The notes under the pieces were generated by a model. That model had not been told where the DNA came from, did not search any database, and saw only the letters and a list, made by a program, of their open reading frames with translations. A program made the position numbers and the translations under genes. From assembly GCA_964023205.1 (NCBI GenBank), contig OZ026850.1, positions 7,699,770-7,763,769 on the forward strand: 64,000 nucleotides of DNA, read 5' to 3'. The DNA is from Lutraria lutraria (lineage: Eukaryota; Mollusca; Bivalvia; Venerida; Mactridae). Numbering within the stretch: position 1 is the stretch's first letter; every line of letters starts with the position of its first letter. Below, piece by piece: positions 1 to 12,082 of this stretch.

Positions 1-1080
1 CCTAAGATTTGACCTCGTGACCTAGTTTTTGACCCCAGACGACCTATGTTCGAATTTGTCTTACATATCATTAAGACAAACATTGGTGAAGATACGATCA
101 AAATTTGACATCTACAGTGTTAATAAGGTTTTCCTAAGATTTGACCTTATGACCTGGTTTTTGACCCTAGGTGACCCATATTTGAAGTTGTCCTTAATAT
201 CATTAAGACAAACAATCTGACAAGGTTTGGCCAAGATCCAATTCAAACCATGACATTTAGAGCTTTTACAAAATTTTTACCTAAGATTTGACCTGGTGAC
301 CCAGTTTTTGACCCCGGCTGACCCATGTGCAACCTTGACCCACATATCATTGAGGCAAACATTCTGACAAGGTTTGGTGAAGATCCAATTAAAACTGTGA
401 CATCTACAGTGTTAACAAAGTTTTCCTAAGATTTGACCTGGTGACCTAGTTATTGACCCCAGATGACCCATATTTATACTTGACTGTTATATCATTAAAA
501 CAAACGATTTGACAAGGTTTGGTGAAGATCCAATAATAACTGTGAAATCTACAGTGTTAACATAGTTTTTCATAAGATTTGACCTAGCGACCTAGTTTTT
601 GACCCAAGATGACCCATGTTCGAACTCGTCCAAGATATTATGAAGACAAACATTCTGACAAGGTTTCATGATCATCCAATCAAAACAGTGACTTCTAGAG
701 TGCTCACAAGGTTTTCCAGCAATTTGCCCTAGTGGCCTAGTTTTTCACCGGAAATGACCCATTATTAAACTTGGCCTACATATTATTAAAATAAACATTC
801 TGACAAAGTTTCATGAAGATCCAGTCAAAACAGTGATTTCTAAAGTGTTCACAAGGTTTTCCCTTATTTGGCCCTGGTGACCTAGTTTTTACCCAAAATG
901 GCCCAATATCGAACTCGTCCGAGATTTTGTTGATATTAACGTTCTGACAAAGTTTTGCTAAAATTGAGCTAAAAATGTGGCCCCTAGTGTGGTCACAACA
1001 TAAAATTTGACGACGCACACCGCACGACGCCGGACGTAGAGTGATCCTAATAGCTCACTTTGTGACATGTGAGCTAAAAA
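1..1080 (+). repeat. Pearl-like interspersed repeat, family A, 5' end cut by window
   Basis: Built from tandem units of about 150 bp, each carrying a 'gacctagtttttgacccc' block, an 'acaaacattctgacaaggtt' block and a 'gaagatccaat' block. It closes with a unique tail ending 'catgtgagctaaaaa'. The same tail closes copies at 3356-4553 and, in variant form, family B. The layout of unique ends around a variable tandem core recalls the pearl elements described in bivalves; this assignment is from memory. Confidence 0.8.
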
Positions 1081-3355
1081 GTAGAGTTTTTATATTTTGT
1101 ACATTTAAACAATTGAAGATGTAAGTTTTAGACTTTTTTTGAGACCTTGTACTGTTGGAGATATATAGAATACATGGTTGGTGCCGGAGATGGAGAAGGT
1201 TTATCCGGTGAGTGAGAAAGCGTATCTTGGCGAGCTGTAGCTATCCTGCTATTCTCATTTAGTTTAGTACAATACTACATTTTTTACTGAAATCTGTTCT
1301 TTTTCGCCAAATTATATGTGACGTAACGTACACTAATGTCTTTTCGTTTCTGACGTCACTTATGACGTCACATGGAGCTTTACATCCTTTAAAATGGAAA
1401 CAACGCATTTAAAGGTTTAATAGTTAATACATTTTGTACTCAAAATAGCATTAATGCATTTTACATATGACAACAAGTATAAAAATCTCTATTTTAGCTT
1501 TAGCAGAGCGTGGGAATCTTAAAATGATTTGTATTTTAATCACGTGACTGGAGATAGATATGTTTATCCGGCAGGGCTATCTCCTGCACCTAATGAGCGT
1601 GATAGCGGGATAAATCCCCCTTCTTTTGCATAAGAAAAGGTATCTTTTCATCTCAAGACAAAAAATGTTTAATTGACATTGACCTGGCTTTTGATATCCC
1701 AATATAAATCACTGTCTGTGATATAAATGACTTACAATCAACTTTCTAATCAATATCATTTTTAAATATTCTTGTACACCTAAAATATATATATGTATAT
1801 AAGAACATTTCCAAAATAAATGAGGCAATGTCTCTTTCTTCTTTGCAAAAAGTACATTTGTCAGATGAATGACAAAGTTACAGAATGGACACGATTCGGG
1901 ACAGACAGACAGACAAAGTGACTCCTATATAGCCCCCACTATTTTAGTGGGGGTATAATGACATAATGAGCATCATATACTAAACAAATCTTCAAACGCA
2001 TTTCTATATTTCTTCATATTTTCTTCATTTATCATTTCATTCAAATAAAATTTGCAGAAAATGTTACACAGCAAGCAATCTAATCAAAACAATGTGTATT
2101 GACAAAATGTGTCACATAATTACGCGGCTTATCACCAATAAGCTATTAAACGCTCGAGTGCGTGCACAATTTGCACTTGCAAATGGATAAATCAAAATCA
2201 ATATAAACTCATTCGTTAACGTTTAATTATCACTTTAGCAATTGATTTTGTGATCACTAGGTTGTAATTATGCCAAGAATCAGCCTCTAAAATCACGCAC
2301 GTGCGATTAGTCTACTCCAGGCTGGAGCACTGCAGCTGCAGTAGCAAGGGCTTTAATCTGTAATGTTACTACTATATGCAGTTTATGGAATAAATGGCAG
2401 CTTTTTGGTAAGTCAACAAATAAACGTTAAAGCTAGCTTCGCGAAATGATTTCCACCAAATAATGTTTTTTATTTACTTTTTGAGGGAGGAGTGCAACAA
2501 TTTGTACCTTTAATTGAACAAATATGTTTATAAATATAGCCCAGAAACCTACAGGAACTTAACGTAGCAATTCAACAGGAATGGAACAATGTTCCTATGC
2601 ATTCTATCCGACGCCTTATTTGGTCAATGAGTCTTTCCAGCACTGCGTTCTTGTTATTGCGGTCGGTGGTCATACCAGATATTTACAGAATTTGTGAAAA
2701 AAATGTGACTTTATAAATTATAAGTAATTGACATAAATTGGATATGATTCATTGTTTGTTAAGATTTTGTTAAGTTTTACTTATGTGACATGCATTCATA
2801 ATATCATTTAATTAATAGTAATATTGAATAAACATTGATCATTATATAGAACAGTGCATTGGAAGTTTTGTTTAGTATAGATACTATGCTGCATTCAAAT
2901 ATTTAATGTACTAGTTTACTTCTTTCAGTATTTATACACCTACAATTACCATGTGGTGATGATTGTCCAATCTAATACAAGGATCACATTGTTCACTCTA
3001 TGTTCATACTTACATCACTGCTAGGATTGTTGAGTCCTGAACTATTGACAACCTGAAATAGGAACTAACCTGTTAAATGACAACACTATTATTATTAGAG
3101 CTAGGAGGTTTATCAGTTTATAGGTATATTGCGATATCACCTAGACAATATAAATATCACTATACATGTATTTTTTCAGCATACCAGTATTATCCAGTTT
3201 AGCTTAAATTACTGAACTTGATGTTTATTATTGTAAAAATAATCCAAACATAGTCTTGAAGTATTATTCACGTCTAAATGCTGGTCAATCTTGTATTTTT
3301 AACCGTATACACACATATAATTATAGATGTATAAATAGTATCAACACTTCTAAAC
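1081..3355. other. Non-coding stretch without recognised gene
   Basis: AT-rich sequence with no long open frame. It contains a short (GACA)n-like run at about 1900-1914 followed by a clean hairpin at 1933-1953 (CCCCCAC, 7-nt loop, GTGGGGG), which looks like the 3' end of another dispersed repeat. It would be the downstream part of the last visible intron of the ABHD13-like gene. Confidence 0.5.
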
Positions 3356-4553
3356 AAGAGGGCCAAGATGGCCCTATATCGCTCACATGGCAATGAATTA
3401 AAACATTGTTTTGAACCTGCGTTATGAGGTCTGCTGATATCAAAGTTTTCCTGAGATTTGACCTAGTGACCTAGTTTTTGAGCTCAGATAACCCATGTTC
3501 CATCTTGTCCTACATATCAAATAGACAAACATTCTGACAAGGTTTGGTGAAGATCCAATCAAAAGCATGACATCTACAGTGTTTATAAGGTTTTTCTTAA
3601 TATTTGAACTGGTGTCCTAGTTTTTTACCACGATTCAACCATGTTTGAACGTGTCTTACATATCATTAAGACAAACATTTTGACAAAGTTCGGTGAAGAT
3701 CCAATCAAAATTTGAAAATTGCAGTTTTAATAAGGTTTCCTAAGATTTGATCTGGTGGCCTAGTTTTTGTACCCCAGATGACCCATATTCAAAATCGTCC
3801 TTAATATCATTAATACAAACAATCTGACGAGGTTTGGTGAAGATCCAATCAAAACCGTGATATCTAGCGCATTAACAGGGTTTTTACCTAAGATTTGACC
3901 TGGTGACCTAGTTTTAGACCCCAGCTAACCCATGTTCGATCTTGTCCGCATATCGTTAAGACAAACTGTCAGACAAGGCTAGGTGAAGATCCAATCAAAA
4001 CTGTGACATCTATATAGTGTTAACAAGGTTTTCCTACGATTTTACCTGGTGACCTAGTTATTGACCCCAGATTACCCATATTCGTACTTGACCTACAGAT
4101 CATTATAACAAACAATTTGATAATCTTTGGTGAAGATCCAATTGTAATTAAGAAATCTAGAGCATTAACAATGTTTTTCCTAAGATTTGACCTAGTGACC
4201 TCGTTTTATACCCTAGAAGACCCATGTTCGGACTTGTCCACAATATTACAAAGACAAACATTCTGACAAGGTTCATTAACTTCAAGATCCAATCAAAACA
4301 CTGACTTCTAGAGTGTTCACAAGTTTTTCCAGCTATTTGCCCTGGTGACCTAGTTTTTTACCCTATGTGACCCATCATCAATCTCGTCCGAGATTTTGTC
4401 AATATTAACATTCTGACCAAGTTTTGTGAAAACTGAACTAAAAATGTGGCCGCTAGTGTGTTCACAAGGTAAAAGTTGACACCTCATGACGCTGGACAAA
4501 GACTGATCACAAAAGCTCACCCTGAGCACTTGTACTCATGTGAGCTAAAAAAA
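3356..4553 (+). repeat. Pearl-like repeat, family A, complete copy
   Basis: Starts 'aagagggccaagatggccc' followed by 'tatatcgctcacatgg', continues through about seven tandem units of roughly 150 bp, and ends 'ctcatgtgagctaaaaaa'. The 5' GCTCACATG and the 3' CATGTGAGC are inverse complements, so the two unique ends can pair. This is the best full-length family A reference in the window. Confidence 0.82.
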
Positions 4554-5665
4554 CAAATTCTTTGAAGCTAGATTTCCACCTACACTATTATCAATAACCT
4601 GTTTTATTACTCCAGGCATTATATAAATGTTAAATAGTTATTTCTTACCGTAAATTTTCTAAATAAGTAGTTGCGATGCAGCATGCAATATTGTGACATA
4701 CCACATAACCATCAACATATAAAGCAGACACAAACAGAGGGATGATAGATATGTTAGTGTGGGTGAATCCTGTTTTTAACACAACTAGATTTATAGCTGC
4801 ACACTATTTTAAAGGTTTTTAATTAATCTATGTTATGTTATTAATTTAACATCTTACCTCAAATATAAATTGACAAATGGATTCATAAAAACCAGGACAC
4901 ATACATGTATCGTTGTGTGTACCATTTTCAAAAGGCACTAAACGTTTCAGCTTACTCCCTGACATCTATAATATGAAAAAATCTATATTCTAGTTTACTC
5001 CCTGACATTAAACATGAGGGTCAAGATGGCCCAATACCACTCATGATCGCCCATGTTCAAACTTCTCCAAAATATCATTGAGACAAAAATTCTGAAAAAA
5101 GTTTAATGAAGATCCAACAAAAACTGTGACCTCTATTAAAAAACTCTAAGTGTGGACGCAGGAAGTGAACACTGGACATTGACTGATTCCATGCTCACAC
5201 TATCACGATTCACATCATGATTGAAATTGTGGTCTTAATCGTGGACCAATCGTGTTGGTCTTATCAGAGCTCATCAGATCTTGAGGTCAGTCATGGCAAT
5301 ATTGTTAATCATATAATTTTTTTGAATTGTTCATAAAATGTCCACGATTAACACAATCAATTATCAATTGGGATTATGCAAAAAAATGCAACAGATCATA
5401 TTCCATCGGGTTTCCAAATTGTGGTGATCGGCGATGGTGTAGTGTACTCTGTAAAAGTTGAAGAAACAATTATATCCATGCTAAGTCGGCATGTACATAT
5501 ACCAGTCTGGGTCTAGTGGTAGCTTGAATCCTGATCACCATCCATTCTGATCGCAATAGACAATCTTACCATATCGTTCAGAATGCATCACTTTGTGATA
5601 AATGTATTTCTAAAATCAAGTAACCTCTGGTGCAGAGCCAATTCTGACCCCAGGGCCATAATTTG
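4554..5665. other. Non-coding stretch with one truncated repeat
   Basis: No open frame or RNA gene seen. Apart from the truncated family A copy at 5012-5205 it appears single copy within the window. Confidence 0.45.
5012..5205 (+). repeat. Family A repeat, internally deleted copy
   Basis: Keeps the 5' 'gagggtcaagatggccc' start, one partial tandem unit ('gatcgcccatgttcaaactt') and part of the 'ggacattgactgatt..gctcac' tail. The core units are missing. Confidence 0.65.
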
Positions 5666-5670
5666 TACAA

Positions 5671-6936
5671 AAAAGAGGGCCATGATGGCCCTATAAATGC
5701 TCACCAGGAGAAAAGGTTATTTGGAGATGAACATTGTTGAAGTTTTCTATACGAGTCCAAGTAAGATCAAGTGACCCATCTGGGCCGTTTTTTATCCCAT
5801 GGCCATTATATGAACAGATTTAAAAGAGGTCCATTAGACAAAGCTAGATACCAAATATCTTAGCTCTAGGCCTTGTGGTTTCGGAGAAGATTTTTTAATT
5901 TTTCCTATATAAAATAGAATAAACCCCAGGGCAGGGCTAATTTTGACCCCGGGGCCATAATTTGAACAAACTTGGTCGAGGTCCACTAGACAATGCCACA
6001 TACAAAATATCTAAGCTCTAGGCCTTGCGGTTTTGGAGAAGAAGATTTTTTTAATTTTCCTATATAAGTCTATATAAATCAAGTGACCCCCGGGGAGGGG
6101 CCAATTTTGACCCTAGGGCAATAATTTGAACAAACTTGGTAGAGGTCCACTAGACAATGCTATATGCCAAATATCTTAGCTCTAGGCCTTGTGGTTTCGG
6201 AGAAGAAGATTTTTCAAATTTTCCTATATAAAATAGAATAAACCCCAGGGCAGGGCCAATTTTGACTCTGGGGCCATAATTTGAACAAACTTGGTAGAGG
6301 TCCACTAGACAATGCCACATACAAAATATCTAAGCTCTAGGCCTTGCGGTTTTTGAGAAGAAGATTTTTTAAATTTTTCTATATAAGTCTATATAAATCA
6401 AGTGACCCCCGGGGCGGGGCCAATTTTGACCCTAGGGCAATAATTTGAACAAACTTGGTAGAGGTCCACTAGCCTATGCTACACACCAAATATCAAAGCT
6501 CTAGGCATTGTAGTTTTTGACAAGAAGATTTTTTAAATTTCCTATATAAGTCTATGTAAAATCAAGTTACCCCCGGGGCGGAGCCAATTTTGACCCCAGG
6601 GGAATAATTTTAACAAACTTTGTAGAGTTCCATTAGACAATACTACATACCAAATATCTCAGCTCTAGGCCCTGTGGTTTCGGACAAGAAGATTTTTTAA
6701 GTTTTTTCTATTTGTTGCCATAGCAACCAGAGTTTTTAATGAAATTTAATTTTTTGAACAACTTTGAAAGGGGACCACCCAAGGATCATTCCAGCACAGT
6801 TTGGTTGCAATCGGCATAACGGTGTAGGAGGAGATGTTGTTTTAAGTAATCATGGACGCCACTTCAAGACGAACGATGGACGCAGGGCGATCACAAAAGC
6901 TCACCTTGAGCACATTCGTGCTCTGGTGAGCTAAAA
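5671..6936 (+). repeat. Pearl-like repeat, family B, complete copy
   Basis: Starts 'agagggccatgatggccct' plus 'ataaatgctcaccaggag'. Several tandem units of about 150-160 bp follow, each with 'ggtagaggtccactagaca', 'ccaaatatctaagctctagg' and 'gacaagaagatttttt'. It ends in a long hairpin, AGCTCACC..GAGCAC attc GTGCTC..GGTGAGCT, directly before an A-run. Both ends match family A although the core does not, so A and B share mobilising ends. Confidence 0.82.
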
Positions 6937-7592
6937 ACTTGGTAGAGGTCCACTAGACAATGCTACACACCAAATATCTAAGCTCTATGCCCTGTGGTTC
7001 TGAACAAGAAGATTTTTAAAATTTCCCTATGTAAGTCTATGTAAAATCAAGTCACCCCCGGGGCAGAGCCAATTTTGACCCCAGGGCCATAATTTGAAAA
7101 AAATTGGTAGAGGTCCACTAGACAAATCTACACACCAAATATCTAAGCTCTATGCCCTGTGGTTCTGAACAAGAAGATTTTTAAAATTTCCCTATGTAAG
7201 TCTATGTAAAATCAAGTCACCCCCGGGGCAGAGCCAATGTTGACCCCAGGGCCATAATTTGAACAAACTTGGTAGAGGTCCACTAGACAATGCTACACAC
7301 CAAATATCTAAGCTCTAGGCCCTGTGGTTTGGACAAGAAGATTTTTTTTTAAATTCCTATTGGTTGCCATGGCAACCAGAGTTTTTAATGAAATTAAATT
7401 TTTTGAACAACTTTGGTAGAGCTTCATGCAAGAAACATCCCTGTAAAGTTTCATTGAAATTGGCCAACTGCTTAAGAAGGATATGTTGTTTAAAGCAATT
7501 AATGACACACTAACGCACGCATGCATGGACGGCGGACAACACACAATCACAATAGCTCACCATGAGCACAAAGTGCTCTGGTGAGCTAAAAA
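6937..7592 (+). repeat. Family B repeat, 5'-less copy fused to the previous one
   Basis: Begins in mid-unit ('acttggtagaggtccacta') immediately after the 3' terminal 'gtgagctaaaa' of the preceding copy. It carries three units and its own terminal hairpin and 'ggtgagctaaaaa' end. The junction is head-to-tail with no intervening sequence. Confidence 0.78.
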
Positions 7593-7694
7593 TACTTGCA
7601 CTTGTTCATAAACTGAAAACTTCTGAAAATTTTCTACTGGTCACACAATATTTTGTACTCAGAAGTGACACTGTGCTAAACTTAAGTTTCTTAC

Positions 7695-7799
7695 CTTGTA
7701 TAATGATTGCATCATATGAGGTGGAATAAGATCATCGTTTTGACCAGATAGAAATAATGTTGGGATGGTTATCTTGCCAATTCTATATTCAGATGGATA
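7695..7799 (-). CDS. ABHD13: ABHD13-like hydrolase, coding exon 5 (catalytic aspartate)
   Basis: A 105-nt exon, too short to show as a long ORF. It is bounded by a 'gttgcag' acceptor (polypyrimidine-rich) and a 'gtaaga' donor, and encodes 35 residues (279-313): YPSEYRIGKITIPTLFLSG, then QNDDLIPPHMMQSLYK. The first Asp of NDDLIPP (residue 300) aligns with the catalytic Asp of ABHD13. The exon ends in phase 0, so the remaining C-terminus (roughly 45-60 residues in relatives, including the catalytic His) must be downstream. Confidence 0.9.
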
Positions 7800-8148
7800 C
7801 TGCAACAAAAACAGAAATCTCAAATGATTCCGTTGTACAATTAGTTATAAGTACATGTACAAGTAAGTCATTACAGCTAGTAAAGAAAGGCTTCACATTT
7901 ATTCTAATTCAAAATTACTGTACAGCTACATTTTATTATTGGTTTCAACACATGTATTTTACATAGGTTGTAGAACATGTTCTAACAAGTGATGTAGAAC
8001 GTAATGGACAACTTTCTGTATTCATGCATAATAATGAATCACTAACACATTCCAGTCCTAAAACAATTGCTATCAAATCAAACTATATATTGTACACTTA
8101 GAATTCACCAATCATAATTCATGTTGAACAACTTTCAATTAGTCTTAC

Positions 8149-8402
8149 TTTATTTTTATAACAAAATATTGGTAAAAAATCCAATGCTTTGATCCCAAAC
8201 AGGCTCTTGGCAACATCAGGTAAACTCGTGAATGTGTTTTCTAAAATAAGTCCTGCTACATTTGCCATATAATGAGGGTCTGAGGTTAATTTTATAGATA
8301 CAGCTCCACCTAGTGAACTTCCCATCACAAATATCTTCCTAGTGTCTATATCATCTCTGTTGATCAAATAGTTCAATGCACACTCTGCATCACAATATAG
8401 TC
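8149..8402 (-). CDS. ABHD13: ABHD13-like hydrolase, coding exon 4 (catalytic serine)
   Basis: Residues 194-278. It begins GLYCDAECALNYL and then RKIFVMGSSLGGAVSIKL. The nucleophile elbow G-S-S-L-G places the catalytic serine at residue 223; vertebrates have G-R-S-L-G. It continues through LILENTFTSLPDVAKSLF and ends FLPIFCYKNK in phase 0. Acceptor 'atttcag', donor 'gtaaga'. There is no Met at the exon start; the frame is entered from exon 3 by completing a split Gly codon. Confidence 0.93.
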
Positions 8403-9238
8403 CTGAAATGCAGAGATCATTTTACATTAAAATTTTTGAAACAATGAGTTTTTCCTAAAACCAATGAGTTTGTATGCATGTTCGGATGTTAAATATGAAA
8501 GAGGTCAACACAGTGTAAATTGCTCATTAACGTATAATTTCTGCATCAGCAGATGTGCCACTCTGGCCCATCACACTATTGAAATTTCCCTGTTATGTAC
8601 ACTACCTCCTATCTAGAGCATGTCATTAATTTATTGCACCATTGACCTCTAAAAACCCAAATGGCACATTTTCATTCCAAAAATTGCAACACCAATAATA
8701 ACTTATTCTAAATGGTATGATTTTTAATTTGTATTGCATTATGATTTTGTTTTTCAATTTAAACCATTGGACAAAATCTTACCATTTATTTAACTAAGAA
8801 TTTTTGTATGAAATATAATGATATATTTAGCGCAGTGTCCAATCTAGCTTGTGTCAGAAATGACCATTTGGGCCCTTGTAGTGTTTATCAGTTAAGATGC
8901 CAATTATCATAAGCCAGGCCTACTTGTCCTGCATTCATGCCTCTCTGATATTATCATACTAGTATTATTATTAAGAGTTTAGTTCTGAACAGTTCTAGAG
9001 TACATGTAACAATAAATGTATATAAATAATATCTTGTGTTGTAATAATTAAGTCCTTACCACTACCACCTATGAGACGTTTAACAAACATTACATTGGTG
9101 ACTAGAAAATAAATGGATTTATTTATAATAAATGATTTAAAGTTTGCTTTGACTTACTCTTGGAATACTGAAGTTTAAAACACTTGACTGGTAATTGTGT
9201 GATAAATTAGTTTCTTGTTTTATTAATGACATTGATTG
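8403..9238. other. Intron sequence, nothing recognised
   Basis: Right-hand flank of coding exon 4. AT-rich, no coding potential or repeat recognised. Confidence 0.5.
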
Positions 9239-9896
9239 GCCAATTTTGACCCCAGGGCCATAATTTGAACAAACTTGGTAGAGGTCCACTAGACAAATCT
9301 ACACACCAAATATCTAACCTCTAGGCATTGTAGTTTCTGACAAGAAGATTTTTAAAATTTCCCGATATAAGTCTATGTAAAATCAAGTGACCCCTGGGGC
9401 GGGGCCAATTTTGACCCTAGGACAATAATTTTAACAAACTTGGTAGAGGTTCACTAGACAATGCTACACACCAAATATCTTAGCTCTAGGGCATTGTAGT
9501 TTCTGACAAGAATTTTAAAAAAAATTCTGTATAAGCCTATATAAATTAAGTGACCCCCCGGGGTGGGCCAGTTTTGACCCCAGGGCAATAGTTTGAACAA
9601 ATTTGGTAGAGGTCCACTAGTAGATGATGCTACACACCAAATATCTAAGCTCTAGGCCCTGTGGTTTTGGACAAGAAGATTTCTAAGTTTTTCCTATTGG
9701 TTGCCATGGCAACCAGAGTTTTTAATGAAATTAATATTTTTTAACAACTTTGGCAGAGCTTCAAGCAAGGAATATCCATGTAAAGTTTTGTTAAAATTGG
9801 CCAACTGGTTAAGAAGGAGATGTTGTTTAAAGCAATTGTTGACAGACCGACAGACGACTGACATCACACGATCACAATAGCTCACCTTGAGCTCAG
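9239..9896 (+). repeat. Family B pearl-like repeat, truncated at both ends
   Basis: Four core units ('gaggtccactagacaa', 'ccaaatatctaagctctag') followed by the 'gttgccatggcaaccagag' block and the start of the terminal tail ('aatagctcaccttgagct'). The 5' end and the terminal hairpin are missing. It lies less than 100 bp from the 44-bp minisatellite. Confidence 0.75.
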
Positions 9897-9977
9897 ATGC
9901 TTTAATATTGTGCTCTTTTGGACATATTAATGCGTGAAAAATGCAAAACGCTATATATGACAATATAGTCTGAACCA

Positions 9978-11137
9978 GAAGTCTTACATATATATTGTGT
10001 CTCAGTATATAGACCAAACCTAAAGTGTTATATGTATATTGTGTCTCAGTATATAGACCAAACCTAAAGTGTTACATGTATATACTGTGTCTATGTATAT
10101 AGACCAAACCTAAAGTGTTACATGTATATTGTGTCTCAGTATATAGACCAAACCTAAAGTGTTACATGTATATTGTTTCTCAGTATATAGACCAAACCTA
10201 AAGTGTTACATGTATATTGTTTCTCAGTATATAGACCAAACCTAAAGTGTTACATGTATATTGTGTCTCAGTATATAGACCAAACCTAAAGTGTTACATG
10301 TATATTGTGTCTCAGTATATAGACCAAACCTAAAGTGTTGCATGTATATTGTGTCTCAGTATATAGACCAAACCTAAAGTGTTATATGTATATTGTGTCT
10401 CAGTATATAGACCAAACCTAAAGTGTTATATGTATATTGTGTCTCAGTATATAGACCGAACCTATGTGTTACATGTATATACTGTGTCTCAGTATATAGA
10501 CCAAACCTAAAGTGTTACATGTATATTGTGTCTCAGTATATAGACCAAACCTAAAGTGTTGCATGTATATTGTGTCCCAGTATATAGACCAAACCTAAAG
10601 TGTTACATGTATACTGTGTCTATGTATATAGACCAAACCTAAAGTGTTACATGTATATTGTTTCTCAGTATATAGACCAAACCTAAAGTGTTACATGTAT
10701 ATACTGTGTCTATGTATATAGACCAAACCTAAAGTGTTACATGTATATTGTTTCTCAGTATACAGACCAAACCTAAAGTGTTACATGTATATACTGTGTC
10801 TATGTATATAGACCAAACCTAAAGTGTTACATGTATATTGTGTCTCAGTATATAGACCAAACCTAAAGTGTTGCATGTATATTGTGTCTCAGTATATAGA
10901 CCGAACCTATGTGTTACATGTATATTGTGTCTCAGTATATAGACCAAACCTAAAGTGTTACATGTATATTGTGTCTCAGTATATAGACCGAACCTATGTG
11001 TTACATGTATATTGTGTCTCAGTATATAGACCAAACCTAAAGTGTTACATGTATATTGTGTCTCAGTATATAGACCAAACCTAAAGTGTTATATGTATAT
11101 TGTGTCTCCGTATATAGACCAAACCTAAAGTGTTATA
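9978..11137. repeat. 44-bp minisatellite, left block
   Basis: Tandem copies of a 44-bp unit containing 'tcagtatatagaccaaacct' and 'aaagtgttacatgtatattg'. By spacing there are about 26 units. Open frames on both strands here (for example 10819-11084) are repeat artefacts. It lies in intron 3 of the ABHD13-like gene. Confidence 0.95.
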
Positions 11138-12082
11138 CAGTTGAATCTCGTTATGTCAAACTCGCTTATATCAAAATTTCGGTTATGTCAAACTGTTTCG
11201 TTGGGTCCCGATTTTTTTGCTCTTACTCTATATGAAATTAATCCGCTTACCTCCAATTCACTTATCTCAAAATTTGGTTTATGTCAAACTAAATTTTTGT
11301 CCCCGTGACTCTAATTAGCATGTAGTTTGAGTTGTTTATCTCAAAGTTGGAGCTGATCAGCGAACAATGGACGCTTTCACACCTATCATGGCATTTTGCT
11401 AATTGAACAATCTAAAGGCTCCGTGGGATTTATAACCGTGTGACAAACAGAGAGCACACGTGTAGTGTAGCATGATAATCATACCTGGTATTTGACTTAA
11501 CTAAAATTATGGTAGGTAAGCTAAACAAATACGCACCACCTATAACTTCGGCTGCTATGAGTATCCGAATACTAGGATACTCGTAGGTTTAACTTGAAAA
11601 TTGAGTACTATTACTTGCCACCTATGACAGTGTTGGATTCCAATCTTAGTAAAATGATCTTAGCTTGATAAAAATAATTAATTCTGAAAACGTGATCAAC
11701 GTTGCAACAAACGCATTCATCTTACATTATGTACGGAATTGCGTACACATCCGAAAATATGTAAAGCTAGACGCTCCGTTTTTTTCAAATTCTTACAACA
11801 AATTTCGTTAATAAGTATTTTATGTTGGGACATTAATTGTTGATATTAATTATTATGAATAGATACATAATTATTTTGTTTCTTCTCTACATATGCACGT
11901 ATTTTATTCAATTGAAACTTAATCATACATGCATTGTAATTTTAAATAGAGGCTCCTGTACGTGCGTGTACACAAATACTTTAAAACATATATAATTATA
12001 CAGTATTTGTTTATCTCAAATTTCGGTTATCTCAAACTAATTTTCACGGTCCCTAGAAATTTGAGATAACGAGATTCAACTG
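11138..12082. mobile_element. Non-autonomous Tc1/mariner/pogo-type element, 945 bp, TA target
   Basis: Terminal inverted repeats CAGTTGAATCTCGTTATGTC (left) and the inverse ending GAGATAACGAGATTCAACTG (right), with one internal mismatch. It is flanked by TA on both sides (11136-11137 and 12083-12084). The CAGT start plus TA duplication fits pogo/Tigger-type elements. Neighbouring minisatellite units (..gtgttatatgtatattg..) give the exact empty site. Subterminal copies of 'tatctcaaa' and 'tatgtcaaa' recur at both ends. No transposase frame was seen. Confidence 0.88.

Noticed and set aside
1..7694. Final ABHD13 exon within the window
   Set aside because: Scanned the minus strand for a GTHNDTW-type segment after an acceptor and found no convincing match; it probably lies to the left.
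10819..11084. 71-aa minus and 86-aa plus repetitive frames
   Set aside because: Products of the 44-bp minisatellite.
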